Below the pieces are notes generated by a model. The model saw only the letters and a list, made by a program, of their open reading frames with translations. It was not told where the DNA came from and did no database searches. From CAIWHR01 sp963823215 (GTDB lineage Bacteria; Pseudomonadota; Gammaproteobacteria; Burkholderiales; Casimicrobiaceae), in assembly GCA_963823215.1 (NCBI GenBank), contig CAWGKT010000012.1, positions 62,001-126,000 on the forward strand: 64,000 bases of DNA, written 5' to 3'. The position numbers were made by a program, and so were the translations under genes. This document shows, piece after piece, positions 1 to 7,960 of this stretch (its first letter is position 1; each line of letters opens with the position of its first letter).

Positions 1-81
1 CCGCAAGCAAAAATAGGTTCGGATCCGCACGGGCAGACCCGGCGGCAAGAGGCGCTCGCTCGCCCAACAGGTGGGTCCGAT

Positions 82-1632
82 CTACACTTCGTCCGTCGCG
101 ATGTCCCGGCGGTTGAAGTCGGCCAGGCGGAATCCCAGCAGCCACAGCGCGCCGAAATACGCGGCCGCGCCGGCGGCGCACACGCCCGCAAGCCGGGGGA
201 CCTTTTCCCACAGCGAGGCTGCCAGCCAGTACGACGCCGGCCCCACGAGCCACAGCAGCACGGCGGCGAGCGCGAACAGCGCGACGACGAGCTTCGCCAC
301 GAACAGCGGCCAGCCGGCCCGGGGCGCATAGATGCCGCGCTTCCTCAGGAACCAGAACAGGAGCCCCGCGTTGAGGCAGGCGCCGATCGACGTCGAAAGC
401 GTCAGGCCGGCATGCCCCAGGGGGCGCATCAGGATCAGCGCGAACGCCAGCGCGACCAGCACGGACACGAACGCGATCTTCACCGGCGTCGTCATCACCT
501 GGCGCGCGTAGAAGCCCGGCGCCAGGATCTTCACCACGATCAACCCGAGCAGGCCCACGCTGTAGCCGAGCAGCGCCGTGCGCGTCTGCAGCACGTCGTT
601 GACGTTGAAACGGCCGTACTGGTAGAGCGTCGAAACGAGGGGAATCGCGAGCACCCAGAGCGCGACCGCCGCCGGCAGTGCCAGCATGAAAGCGAGCCGC
701 AGGCCCCAATCGAGCAACGACGTGTACTCGTCGGGTTTCGCGTCGGCGTGCAGCTTCGCCAGCGACGGCAACAGCACCGTGCCCAGCGCGACACCCAAGA
801 GCGCGCTGGGGAACTCCATCAGCCGGTCGGCATAGGTGATCCACGAAATGCGGCCATCGCCCAGCGCCGCGGCCAGCTGCGTATTGATGAGCGCCGAGAC
901 CTGCGCTGCCGACACGCCGAGCACCGCCGGCCCCATCGCCACCAGCACCCGGCGAACGCCGTCGTCGCGCCAATCGAAGCGCGGCCGCCAGAGCATCCCG
1001 ATTCTCGCCAGCGGGTAGAGCTGCAGCGCGAGCTGCGCAATGCCGCCGATGAGCACGCCCCAGGCCAGCGCCTTGATCGGCGGATCGCAGTACGGCGCCA
1101 GCAAGAGCGCGGCGCCGATGATCGAGACGTTGAGCAACACGGGCGTGAAGGCGGGGATGGCGAATTGCCGGTAGACATTGAGCACGCCGCCGGCCAGCGA
1201 TACCAGCGACACGAAGAGCAGGTAGGGAAAGACGATGCGGATCATGTCGGCGGTCAGCTCGACCTTGCCGGGGGTAGTCGCGAACCCGGACGCGAGCGCG
1301 TAGACGAGCCAGGGCGCCGCCAGCACGCCGATGATCGTCACGACGAGGAGCACGACGGCGAGCAGCGTCCCGACGCGGCCGGCCAGAGCCCGGGTCTCCT
1401 CCTGGCCGCGCTGCCGGCGATACTCCGCAAAGATCGGGACGAACGCCTGCGCGAACGCGCCCTCGGCGAACAGCCGGCGCAGGATGTTCGGCAAGCGGAA
1501 GGCCGCCTCGAAGGCGTCCATCTGCACGCCGGCGCCGAATACGGTCGCCTTGAGGCTCTCGCGGGCGAGCCCGGTGATCCGCGACAGCAGCGTCATTCCG
1601 CTCACCGTCGAGAGCGTCCGGAGCAGATTCAA
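82..1632 (-). CDS. murJ: MurJ, lipid II flippase
   Basis: Predicted inner-membrane flippase that moves lipid II to the periplasmic face for peptidoglycan synthesis. The 516-residue product is close to the 511 residues of E. coli MurJ and is polytopic along its whole length, like MATE/MVF proteins. Family-typical segments are visible: RRLFAEGAFAQAFVP near residue 52, DRLMEFPSALLGVALGT in the middle and LAPGFYARQ near residue 350. I chose the TTG start at 1632 because it places the peptide NLLRTLSTVSGMT at the N-terminus, where E. coli MurJ has MNLLKSL. The open frame continues upstream to 2331, but that part lies antisense to rpsT and has no family similarity. The Shine-Dalgarno sequence is weak; an ATG at 1596 is possible but would cut the first membrane segment. 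The gene is divergent from rpsT. Confidence 0.93.
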   Translation of the reverse strand: MNLLRTLSTVSGMTLLSRITGLARESLKATVFGAGVQMDAFEAAFRLPNILRRLFAEGAFAQAFVPIFAEYRRQRGQEETRALAGRVGTLLAVVLLVVTIIGVLAAPWLVYALASGFATTPGKVELTADMIRIVFPYLLFVSLVSLAGGVLNVYRQFAIPAFTPVLLNVSIIGAALLLAPYCDPPIKALAWGVLIGGIAQLALQLYPLARIGMLWRPRFDWRDDGVRRVLVAMGPAVLGVSAAQVSALINTQLAAALGDGRISWITYADRLMEFPSALLGVALGTVLLPSLAKLHADAKPDEYTSLLDWGLRLAFMLALPAAVALWVLAIPLVSTLYQYGRFNVNDVLQTRTALLGYSVGLLGLIVVKILAPGFYARQVMTTPVKIAFVSVLVALAFALILMRPLGHAGLTLSTSIGACLNAGLLFWFLRKRGIYAPRAGWPLFVAKLVVALFALAAVLLWLVGPASYWLAASLWEKVPRLAGVCAAGAAAYFGALWLLGFRLADFNRRDIATDEV

Positions 1633-1762
1633 CGCGGCCGCCGGCGCACGTCCCGCTGGCGTCGGGCGCGTCGCGCGGCACCGTAGCACGGGAGGGAGAT
1701 TGCGGGAGTCGGGACGGACACTCGGATGATCCTGCCTCTGCCGCCCGCAAGGCTCGACGATG

Positions 1763-1791
1763 TTGCGCGGGCAATGGTAAGCTGCTATTAT
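1763..1791 (+). promoter_or_regulatory. Predicted sigma-70 promoter of rpsT
   Basis: A -35 element TTGCGC (1763-1768) and a -10 element TATTAT (1786-1791) are separated by exactly 17 bases. The expected start site lies near 1798, leaving a leader of about 40 bases before rpsT. No competing gene lies between this site and rpsT. Confidence 0.6.
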
Positions 1792-1837
1792 GCTTGGTCT
1801 TTTTCGGCTACTCCAGATCACGAAGGAATTTCGACCC

Positions 1838-2101
1838 ATGGCGAACAGCGCCCAAGCAAGGAAGCGCGCCCGGCAAGCGGCAGAAACCAACAAGCACAAC
1901 GCCAGCCTGCGCTCGGCGTTGCGAACCGCGGTCAAGCAGGTCCGCAAGGCAATCGCCGGCGGCGACAAGTCGGCGGCGGCGCAGAAGCTCCAGTCCTCGC
2001 AGGCGGTGATCGATCGCATCGCGGACAAGAAGATCGTCCACAAGAATCTCGCCTCCCGCACGAAGTCGCGGCTCGCGCACGCGATCAAAGCAATGGCCTG
2101 A
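1838..2101 (+). CDS. rpsT: 30S ribosomal protein S20
   Basis: Small ribosomal subunit protein that binds 16S rRNA. It is 87 residues, the normal S20 length, and very rich in Lys, Arg and Ala, beginning MANSAQARKRARQ, the recognisable S20 N-terminus. Other typical parts are the HNASLRSALRT segment and the Lys/Arg-rich C-terminus TKSRLAHAIKAMA. The ATG at 1838 is preceded by AAGGAA (1823-1828) with a 9-base spacer; the longer frame starting at 1790 is rejected because it runs through the promoter and leader. The gene stands alone with its own promoter and a strong terminator, and is divergent from murJ, a common arrangement in betaproteobacteria. Confidence 0.97.
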   Translation: MANSAQARKRARQAAETNKHNASLRSALRTAVKQVRKAIAGGDKSAAAQKLQSSQAVIDRIADKKIVHKNLASRTKSRLAHAIKAMA

Positions 2102-2124
2102 CGCGCGTTGCGCGATCGGTAAAG

Positions 2125-2147
2125 GGGCGCCTCCGGGCGCCCTTTTT
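2125..2147 (+). terminator. Rho-independent terminator of rpsT
   Basis: A 7-bp GC-rich stem (GGGCGCC at 2125-2131 paired with GGCGCCC at 2136-2142), a 4-base loop and a run of five T (2143-2147), 24 bases after the rpsT stop codon. Confidence 0.85.
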
Positions 2148-2221
2148 GTTGGCGCGTCCGTGGGCACGGCGATTGCTTGATGCCTCTCGGGACCTCATTG
2201 CCACCCGGGGAGGACGAAGGC

Positions 2222-4366
2222 ATGGTTTGCGTGGCACGGCGCAGTTCGCCACCAATGGCACCGCCACGCGGATGCCGGGGCCGTTTCGCCCGGACGGTGG
2301 CCGTCGCCTTGGTAGCGCTATGCGTCGCCACGTTCGTTGAGTCGCCGATCGCGCTGGCCGCGGAGCCGTTCCTGGCAAAGGCGCGCGAGATCGAAGCGCA
2401 ACTCTACGGGTTCCCAAAGCGTGCCGAGACCGAGCTCGCCGTACTGGTCGCGCGCACGGCTGACGCATCAGGCCCGGAACGCCGGTACGTCTCCACCCTC
2501 TATGGGCAGGCGCTGGCGGCCGGCGGACGGACGGCAGAGGCGGTGGCCCACGCCGACCGCCTCGACCAGGAAGCCGCCAACCTGCCCGACGACCTTACCC
2601 GGGCCTCGGCCCGCCTCGTGCGGGCCACGGTGGAATGGCTGGCCGGCGACGCTGCCAAGGCGAACGCCTACGCGAAGGAGGCGCGCACCTTGTTGCACGG
2701 GGCGTCCGACCCCTATCTCGCCTACCTGGCGGCGATGACGATCGGCATGACCGCCCGCAGCCGGGGTAACCTCGCGGAAGCCCTGGGCAGCCTGCAGGAC
2801 GCGATGGCGATGGCGGAACGTGACGATGATGCGCACCGTCGCTCCGGCGCGCTCTACCAGCTGTCCACGCTGTATCTGGTGCTGAAGCAGCCGCAGAACG
2901 CGCTGGATGCGAGCCGGCAGGCCTACCGTTTCGCCGAGCTTGCCGGCAGCACGCCCGGCATGGTCAAGGCGCGAATGGCGGAATCCGCGGCGCTCGAAGT
3001 GCTCGGCGACCCGGCGCGGGAACTGGCTGCGATGCAAGAGGCCCTTGACCTTGCCCGCAAGTCACGCTCGCAGGTCGGCGAAAGCCTCGCGCTCATCAAT
3101 CTCGCCGACATCTGGCTGCGGCGCCGGCAATTCAATGTCGCCCTGGATCTCTCGCGCCAGTCGCTTGCGCTCGCGACCGCGCACGACGGCAGGGCGGCGA
3201 TCGCGACCAGCAAGGCGAACATCGGATTCGCGCTGTTCGGGCTCGGACGCGCTGCCGAAGGCAAACGGTACGCGGACGAGGCACTCGCCGAATACGAGCG
3301 CACGGGCGCAACCGCCGAAATCGCCATTCTGCTCAACGAGTATGGCCAGTATCTCGAGCGCGCAGGGGACTACAGGTCCGCGCTGGCGTTCTTCCATCGT
3401 GCGCACCGACTGCACGATGACATGGCCGCTTCGGCGCACCAGCGGCTGGTGCTCGAGCTGCAGGAAAAATACGAGTCGGAAAGAAACCGCCGCGAAATCG
3501 AACTGCTCAACCGCCAGAACGCGCTCCATTCGGCCGAGCGCGAAAACCAGGGGCTGCGGGAACGTGTCGGTTGGCTCTTCGCTGCGGTCTTCGTGATCTC
3601 GCTCGGCGTGATCATCGTGTTCTACCGGAAACTGCGCGCCAACAACGGGCTGCTCGCGCAAAGGAACCGGGAGCTGAGCGTGCACAGCAGCCGTGATCCG
3701 CTGACCGCGCTCTACAACCGGCGGCATTTCCAGGATTTCATGCTCGACGCGCCCGATCGACAGGAGCGCCGACGCCGAAACGAGCCGGATTCGCCGATTC
3801 ACGCGCTGCTGCTGATCGACATCGATCTCTTCAAGCAGACCAACGACCGGTATGGCCACGCGGCCGGGGACGCGGTCCTCGTCGTGGTGGCTCGCCGTCT
3901 GCGCGACACGCTGCGGGAAACCGACATGATCGTGCGTTGGGGCGGCGAGGAGTTCCTGGTTTTCGTGCCGGCGACCAGCGCCGACAAGCTGGTGGAGATC
4001 GCGTCCCGCATCATGACGGCGGTCGCTACGGAACCCATCGTTTACCAAGACAACAGCATACGAGTGACGGTGTCGATCGGTTACGCACCGATGCCGCTGC
4101 CCCCGGAGAACATAGCCCTTCCCTGGGAACGCGCGATCGGCCTCGCCGACATGGCGCTGTACATGGCCAAGCTCGACGGACGCAATTGCGCCTACGGCAT
4201 CCGCCGGCTGCGCCGGAGCGACGACGAAGCGATGGAGCGGATCGAACGCGATTTGCAGTCCGCATGGGCCAACGGCATGGTGGAGATGCACCTGGAGCGC
4301 GGGCCCGCCCTCGGCCTCGACGACAGTGCGGAAACGCCCCGCTCGCCTGCGCCCGCCTTGGCGTGA
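2222..4366 (+). CDS. TPR-repeat diguanylate cyclase (GGDEF), periplasmic sensor
   Basis: Predicted c-di-GMP synthase controlled by a periplasmic TPR sensor region. The 714-residue product has a signal-like N-terminus (Arg-rich, hydrophobic about residues 23-45, then ALAAEP), an Ala-rich helical TPR-like region about residues 55-400, a coiled coil about 405-445, a membrane segment about 446-468 and a C-terminal GGDEF domain about 490-655. The active-site motif is GGEEF at residues 574-578, a functional variant of GGDEF. An inhibitory I-site RETD lies at 565-568, exactly five residues before it, so product inhibition is expected. The ATG at 2222 is preferred over upstream TTG/ATG (2177/2180) because GGGGAGG (2207-2213) sits correctly before it. 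The ligand is unknown. No other signalling gene adjoins it. Confidence 0.88.
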   Translation: MVCVARRSSPPMAPPRGCRGRFARTVAVALVALCVATFVESPIALAAEPFLAKAREIEAQLYGFPKRAETELAVLVARTADASGPERRYVSTLYGQALAAGGRTAEAVAHADRLDQEAANLPDDLTRASARLVRATVEWLAGDAAKANAYAKEARTLLHGASDPYLAYLAAMTIGMTARSRGNLAEALGSLQDAMAMAERDDDAHRRSGALYQLSTLYLVLKQPQNALDASRQAYRFAELAGSTPGMVKARMAESAALEVLGDPARELAAMQEALDLARKSRSQVGESLALINLADIWLRRRQFNVALDLSRQSLALATAHDGRAAIATSKANIGFALFGLGRAAEGKRYADEALAEYERTGATAEIAILLNEYGQYLERAGDYRSALAFFHRAHRLHDDMAASAHQRLVLELQEKYESERNRREIELLNRQNALHSAERENQGLRERVGWLFAAVFVISLGVIIVFYRKLRANNGLLAQRNRELSVHSSRDPLTALYNRRHFQDFMLDAPDRQERRRRNEPDSPIHALLLIDIDLFKQTNDRYGHAAGDAVLVVVARRLRDTLRETDMIVRWGGEEFLVFVPATSADKLVEIASRIMTAVATEPIVYQDNSIRVTVSIGYAPMPLPPENIALPWERAIGLADMALYMAKLDGRNCAYGIRRLRRSDDEAMERIERDLQSAWANGMVEMHLERGPALGLDDSAETPRSPAPALA

Positions 4367-4432
4367 CGCGGCCGCTGTCGGGGCCGCGCCGGCTCGCCTC
4401 CACCTGGGCGCGGCCCGCGCCGCGCCGATCTC

Positions 4433-5695
4433 TCAGCCGGGACGTCCGTCCACCCGGGCGCGCCAGTACACCGGCGCCTGTTGTGCGCACCAGGGGACGA
4501 AGGCTCCGATCCACAACAGGCCCGCGACGGCGAGCCAGGCCGGGGAGGACGTGATTGCGGCCCCCGTGCGAACGATCGCGGTGAGCTGCAGCAATCCGAA
4601 GAGCGCCCATGTCAGACGGTCGGCCGCGAGTGTCCTCCCGGAGTGGCCGCAGGTCACGCGTGTAACCATAGCCATCAGCAACGACGACGCGAAACCGATC
4701 GCCAGCGCGTGCAGCGGCCCCAGCGAAAGTCCCGCGAAGCCCGCCAACGCCAGCAGCGAGTGCGCGCCAGCGAGCAGGAAGCCGATGCCGTACCAGACGA
4801 AGCCGATGTGCAGCATCGCGAGCAAACGGTTGGAGAGGCTCTGCATGAAGCCCCAGCGGACCGTCAGCCACAGCATCAGTGCCGCGACGGGCAAGTCGAC
4901 GATCCAGGTCCACGCCGCTTGTTCCATCCCTTCGAGCACGCCGTGGGCAACCGGTGCGCCGAACATCACGACCAGCAGCCAGGCGGGCCGGAACGCGGTT
5001 ACGAACGGGACGACGCTTGCCGTGAAGAACGGAATCATCCGGTGGCAGACGGTCACGAACACGGGCAGCAGGAAAGCCCACAGGCCGGCCCCTTTGACCC
5101 ACCCATGCGCGGCAGGGCCGAACAACGCGAACGCCGCCACCACGCTCGCGCCGACGCACAGCGCACCGAACACGAGGACCGCGTGCAGCTTGTCCTCGGC
5201 ATCGCTCGCGCGAATGAGCCGGTAGAAGAGAAACGCAAGCCAGAGCCACGCCACCGCGTACGCACCCGCCGCGAGGCGAAGCGCAAACTGGCCGTTCTCC
5301 ATCCCCGCCACTTCGAGCGGGACGAGCGCCAGCGCGGCAAGCGCAGCCACCGCGCCCGGTACGCGCCACGCGGACGGCGGCGGCGGTTCCACGCCCAGCC
5401 AGCGCGGGCCCGCGGTGAAGAGGAAGCCGAACATGAAGAACGGCGCGAATCCGCACAGCATAACCAGCGCGTGCAGCGATGTCTCGGGAACCGCGGCCCC
5501 GGGTGCGGGAACGATCGACCAGGCTCGAGCGGCGAGCACCCAGGCCCACCAGAGCGCAATGACCGCGATCTGGATTACGCCGGTCAGGAAGAAGAAGCGG
5601 TGCGGCACCGTCAACAGCAGCCGCGCCGGGTGGGTTGCGGTTGGCGCACTCTGAACGGAGCTGGACGCTGGCAGGATAGGTTCGATCATGGGCAA
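4433..5695 (-). CDS. nnrS: NnrS family membrane protein
   Basis: Polytopic inner-membrane protein of the NnrS family, known in other bacteria as a haem- and copper-containing protein that protects metabolism from nitric oxide. The 420-residue product has about twelve hydrophobic segments and family-like parts: PHRFFFLTGVIQ near residue 32, CGFAPFFMFGFLFTAGPRW near residue 80 and a His-rich pattern including CHRMIPFFTASV. The start MPMIEP at 5695 is the first in frame; an ATG two codons later is equally possible. It is convergent with the TPR-GGDEF gene and divergent from argF. No denitrification gene is visible in the window, and I found no convincing FNR/NnrR-type palindrome in the 165-bp upstream region. 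Confidence 0.88.
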   Translation of the reverse strand: MPMIEPILPASSSVQSAPTATHPARLLLTVPHRFFFLTGVIQIAVIALWWAWVLAARAWSIVPAPGAAVPETSLHALVMLCGFAPFFMFGFLFTAGPRWLGVEPPPPSAWRVPGAVAALAALALVPLEVAGMENGQFALRLAAGAYAVAWLWLAFLFYRLIRASDAEDKLHAVLVFGALCVGASVVAAFALFGPAAHGWVKGAGLWAFLLPVFVTVCHRMIPFFTASVVPFVTAFRPAWLLVVMFGAPVAHGVLEGMEQAAWTWIVDLPVAALMLWLTVRWGFMQSLSNRLLAMLHIGFVWYGIGFLLAGAHSLLALAGFAGLSLGPLHALAIGFASSLLMAMVTRVTCGHSGRTLAADRLTWALFGLLQLTAIVRTGAAITSSPAWLAVAGLLWIGAFVPWCAQQAPVYWRARVDGRPG

Positions 5696-5807
5696 GCGCT
5701 CACCGGCCCGGGGATGGGCGACAGCTGCGGAGATTAGGCCGTCCAGCGCCGTGTGTCGTTGACGCGGGTTAAGATCACGACCGGAATGAGAGTCCGTCTC
5801 TGGATGT

Positions 5808-5813
5808 TAAAAT
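5808..5813 (+). promoter_or_regulatory. Possible -10 element upstream of argF
   Basis: TAAAAT at 5808-5813, about 48 bases before the argF ATG, is the best sigma-70 -10 match in an otherwise GC-rich intergenic region. No good -35 element stands 16-18 bases upstream, so this is weak. Confidence 0.3.
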
Positions 5814-5860
5814 GTTGATTTGACAGGGTTCCGCCCGATTCTCGGTTCACCCGACCCGAC

Positions 5861-6791
5861 ATGACTGCCACGCCGCCAAAGCATTTCCTCCAGATCAGCG
5901 ATTTCTCGCTCAAGGAGTTCGACCACCTCATCACCCGCACGCGCTGGATCAAGGACCGGTTCAAGCGCTATGAGATCTATCAGCCGCTGCGCGATCGCAC
6001 GCTCGCCATGGTGTTCGAGAAGGCTTCGACCCGCACCCGCGTCTCGTTCGAGGCTGGCATGAATCAGCTGGGCGGCATCGCGATCAATCTCAATCGCAGC
6101 GACACGCACCTCTCGCGCGGCGAGCCGATCGAGGACGTCGCGCAGGTGATCTCGCGGATGGTGGACGTCGTGATGATCCGCACCTTCGAGCAGTCGATCA
6201 TCGAGCGCTTCGCCGCCCACTCGCGCGTTCCGGTGATCAACGGCCTCACCAACGAATACCATCCCTGCCAGATCCTCGCCGACATCTACACCTACATCGA
6301 GCATCGCGGCTCGATCCGGGGCAAGACGGTCGCGTGGATCGGCGACTCGAACAACGTCTGCAGCACGTGGCTGCAGGCAGCGGCCATCTTCGACTTCAAC
6401 GTGCGCGTGTCCGACCCCCCCCGGCTACGAGATGACGGCTGAACGGGCCGGTCATGCCGGGCGCCGCCATTTCGAGTCGCTTGCCGATCCGGTGGACGCA
6501 TGCCGGGGTGCCGATCTCGTCACCACCGACGTGTGGACGAGCATGGGCTTCGAGGCGGAGAACGAGGCGCGCAAGCGCGATTTCGCGCGCTGGCAGGTCA
6601 ACGGCGAAATGATGCGGCAGGCGAAGGCCGACGCGCTCTTCATGCATTGCCTGCCGGTGCATCGCGGCGAAGAAGTAGCCGCCGAGGTCATCGACGGCCC
6701 GCAGTCGGTGGTCTGGGACGAGGCGGAGAACCGTTTGCACGCGCAGAAGGCGCTGCTCGAGTACCTGGTCTGCGGCCGCGTGAACCCGTAG
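5861..6791 (+). pseudogene. argF: Ornithine carbamoyltransferase, single frameshift
   Basis: Encodes ornithine carbamoyltransferase, which makes citrulline from ornithine and carbamoyl phosphate in arginine synthesis. The first part (5861 to about 6420) carries the carbamoyl-phosphate motif STRTR and the HPCQ motif (NEYHPCQILAD). The second part, in the next frame, carries the ornithine-loop motif HCLPVHRGEE. The frame breaks in a run of eight C (6415-6422): removing one C restores VSDPPGYEM and gives a continuous 309-residue enzyme of normal length. A homopolymer slip in sequencing or assembly is the simplest explanation; a real loss-of-function allele cannot be excluded. The ATG at 5861 has no clear Shine-Dalgarno sequence. 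argG, a later enzyme of the same pathway, lies 1.2 kb downstream on the opposite strand and is also frameshifted. Confidence 0.9.
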
Positions 6792-6799
6792 GAGACCCC

Positions 6800-7849
6800 T
6801 TGATCGATCACGCAGCGGTCTGCCCTGCCGGGCCTCGTCGTTCTGCCGACAGGCCGTCGGGCGATGCGACGAAATCGTTCGCGCTCCTGTCGGCGCTGCG
6901 CGCCTGCGTCGGGGTCGCCGGTGCCGTGCTGGCCCTGTCGGCCAGCGCCGAGGCCTGGCCCGACAAACCGATCCGGTTCGTGGTCGCCGCACCCGCGGGA
7001 AGCTCGCTCGACGCTCTCGCCCGCACCATCGGCGACCGACTGAAGGATCGCGTCGGCCAGCCGGTCATCGTCGAGAACAAACCCGCGGCGGGCGGCACCG
7101 TCGCCACGGCCGAAGTGGCCAAGGCGACCCCGGACGGATACACGATGCTGCTCGGATTCAACGGGCCGCTCGCGTTCGGGCCTTTGCTCTCGAAGCTGCC
7201 CTACGACGTGGCGAAGGACCTGGCGCCGGTGCTCATCACGTCGAGCCAGCCCAACGTGCTCGCGGTCAACGCGCAGCTGCCGGCGAAGAGCCTGCAGGAA
7301 TTCGTCGCCTGGGCCAAGGCGAATCCGGGCAAGCTGTCGTACGCCTCCGTCGGCAACGGCAGCTCGTCGCACCTCAACATGGAGCTGCTCAAGTCGGTCG
7401 CCGGGTTCGATGCCGTCCACGTTCCGTTCAACGGTTCGCCGCCGGCCGTCACGGCGACGATCCAGGGCGAGACCCAGGCGATGTTCGCGGTGATGCAGCC
7501 GCTGCAGGCGCAGCTACAGGCAGGCAAGCTCCGCGCGCTGGCCGTCACGACCGCTAAACGCTTTGCGCTGCTGCCGGAGCTGCCGACGATCGCCGAGTCC
7601 GGGTATCCCGGCTTCGAGGCGCTGGCGTGGAACGGAGTGATGGTGCCGGCCCTCACGCCGAAGCCGGTCGTCGCGCGGCTCAACGCCGAGATGAACGCGA
7701 TCCTGAAGCAGCCGGACGTGGTCGCGAAGTTGCACGCGTCAGGTTTCGACCTCATCGGCGGCACGCCCGAGGATTTCGGCAATCTCATCAAGCGCGAGAC
7801 CGAGACCTGGGCCCCTGTCATACGGAAGCTCGGTCTCAAGGTCGACTAG
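6800..7849 (+). CDS. Bug-family tripartite tricarboxylate transporter substrate-binding protein
   Basis: Periplasmic binding protein of the Bug (TctC-like) family, which captures carboxylates and other small metabolites, usually for a TctAB permease. The 349-residue product has an export signal (hydrophobic LLSALRACVGVAGAVLALSA, cleavage near ASAEA-WPDKP), then the family opening WPDKPIRFVV and the motif PVIVENKPAAGG at about residue 90. The ending WAPVIRKLGLKVD is also typical. The TTG at 6800 is chosen because GGAG (6791-6794) lies five bases before it; the frame is open upstream but that part lies over argF. No tctA or tctB gene adjoins it, so it is an orphan receptor, as most Bug proteins in Burkholderiales are. 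Ligand unknown. Confidence 0.9.
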   Translation: MIDHAAVCPAGPRRSADRPSGDATKSFALLSALRACVGVAGAVLALSASAEAWPDKPIRFVVAAPAGSSLDALARTIGDRLKDRVGQPVIVENKPAAGGTVATAEVAKATPDGYTMLLGFNGPLAFGPLLSKLPYDVAKDLAPVLITSSQPNVLAVNAQLPAKSLQEFVAWAKANPGKLSYASVGNGSSSHLNMELLKSVAGFDAVHVPFNGSPPAVTATIQGETQAMFAVMQPLQAQLQAGKLRALAVTTAKRFALLPELPTIAESGYPGFEALAWNGVMVPALTPKPVVARLNAEMNAILKQPDVVAKLHASGFDLIGGTPEDFGNLIKRETETWAPVIRKLGLKVD

Positions 7850-7889
7850 GCAACGCATTCGCAGCGAACCTCTGCCCCGCGCGGCTGAA

Positions 7890-7940
7890 GGAAAAGGGTC
7901 CCAGGCTCAGTTCCCACGAATTGAGCCTGGCCCCTTTTCC
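7890..7940. terminator. Near-perfect palindrome between convergent genes, likely bidirectional terminator
   Basis: Arms at 7890-7909 and 7922-7940 pair over about 19 bp with one bulge, around a 12-base loop; the arms end in GGAAAAGG / CCTTTTCC. It lies between the convergent Bug-protein gene and argG. The T-containing arms fit termination, though there is no long U-tract. It may belong to a dispersed palindrome family (see 32373 and 56432). Confidence 0.55.
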
Positions 7941-7960
7941 TCTTCACTTCCCCCTTTCTT

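Noticed and set aside
1..81. Open sequence at the left window edge
   Set aside because: No frame shows a recognisable protein end, RNA or repeat; too short to call.
82..2331. Full 749-codon MurJ frame
   Set aside because: The first 230 codons lie antisense to rpsT and the start of the next gene and lack MurJ similarity; the TTG at 1632 fits the family N-terminus.
5700..5860. Possible FNR/NnrR-type box in the nnrS-argF spacer (TGATC and GTCAA half-sites)
   Set aside because: The half-sites are 9-11 bases apart instead of four, so they do not form the TTGAT-N4-ATCAA palindrome.
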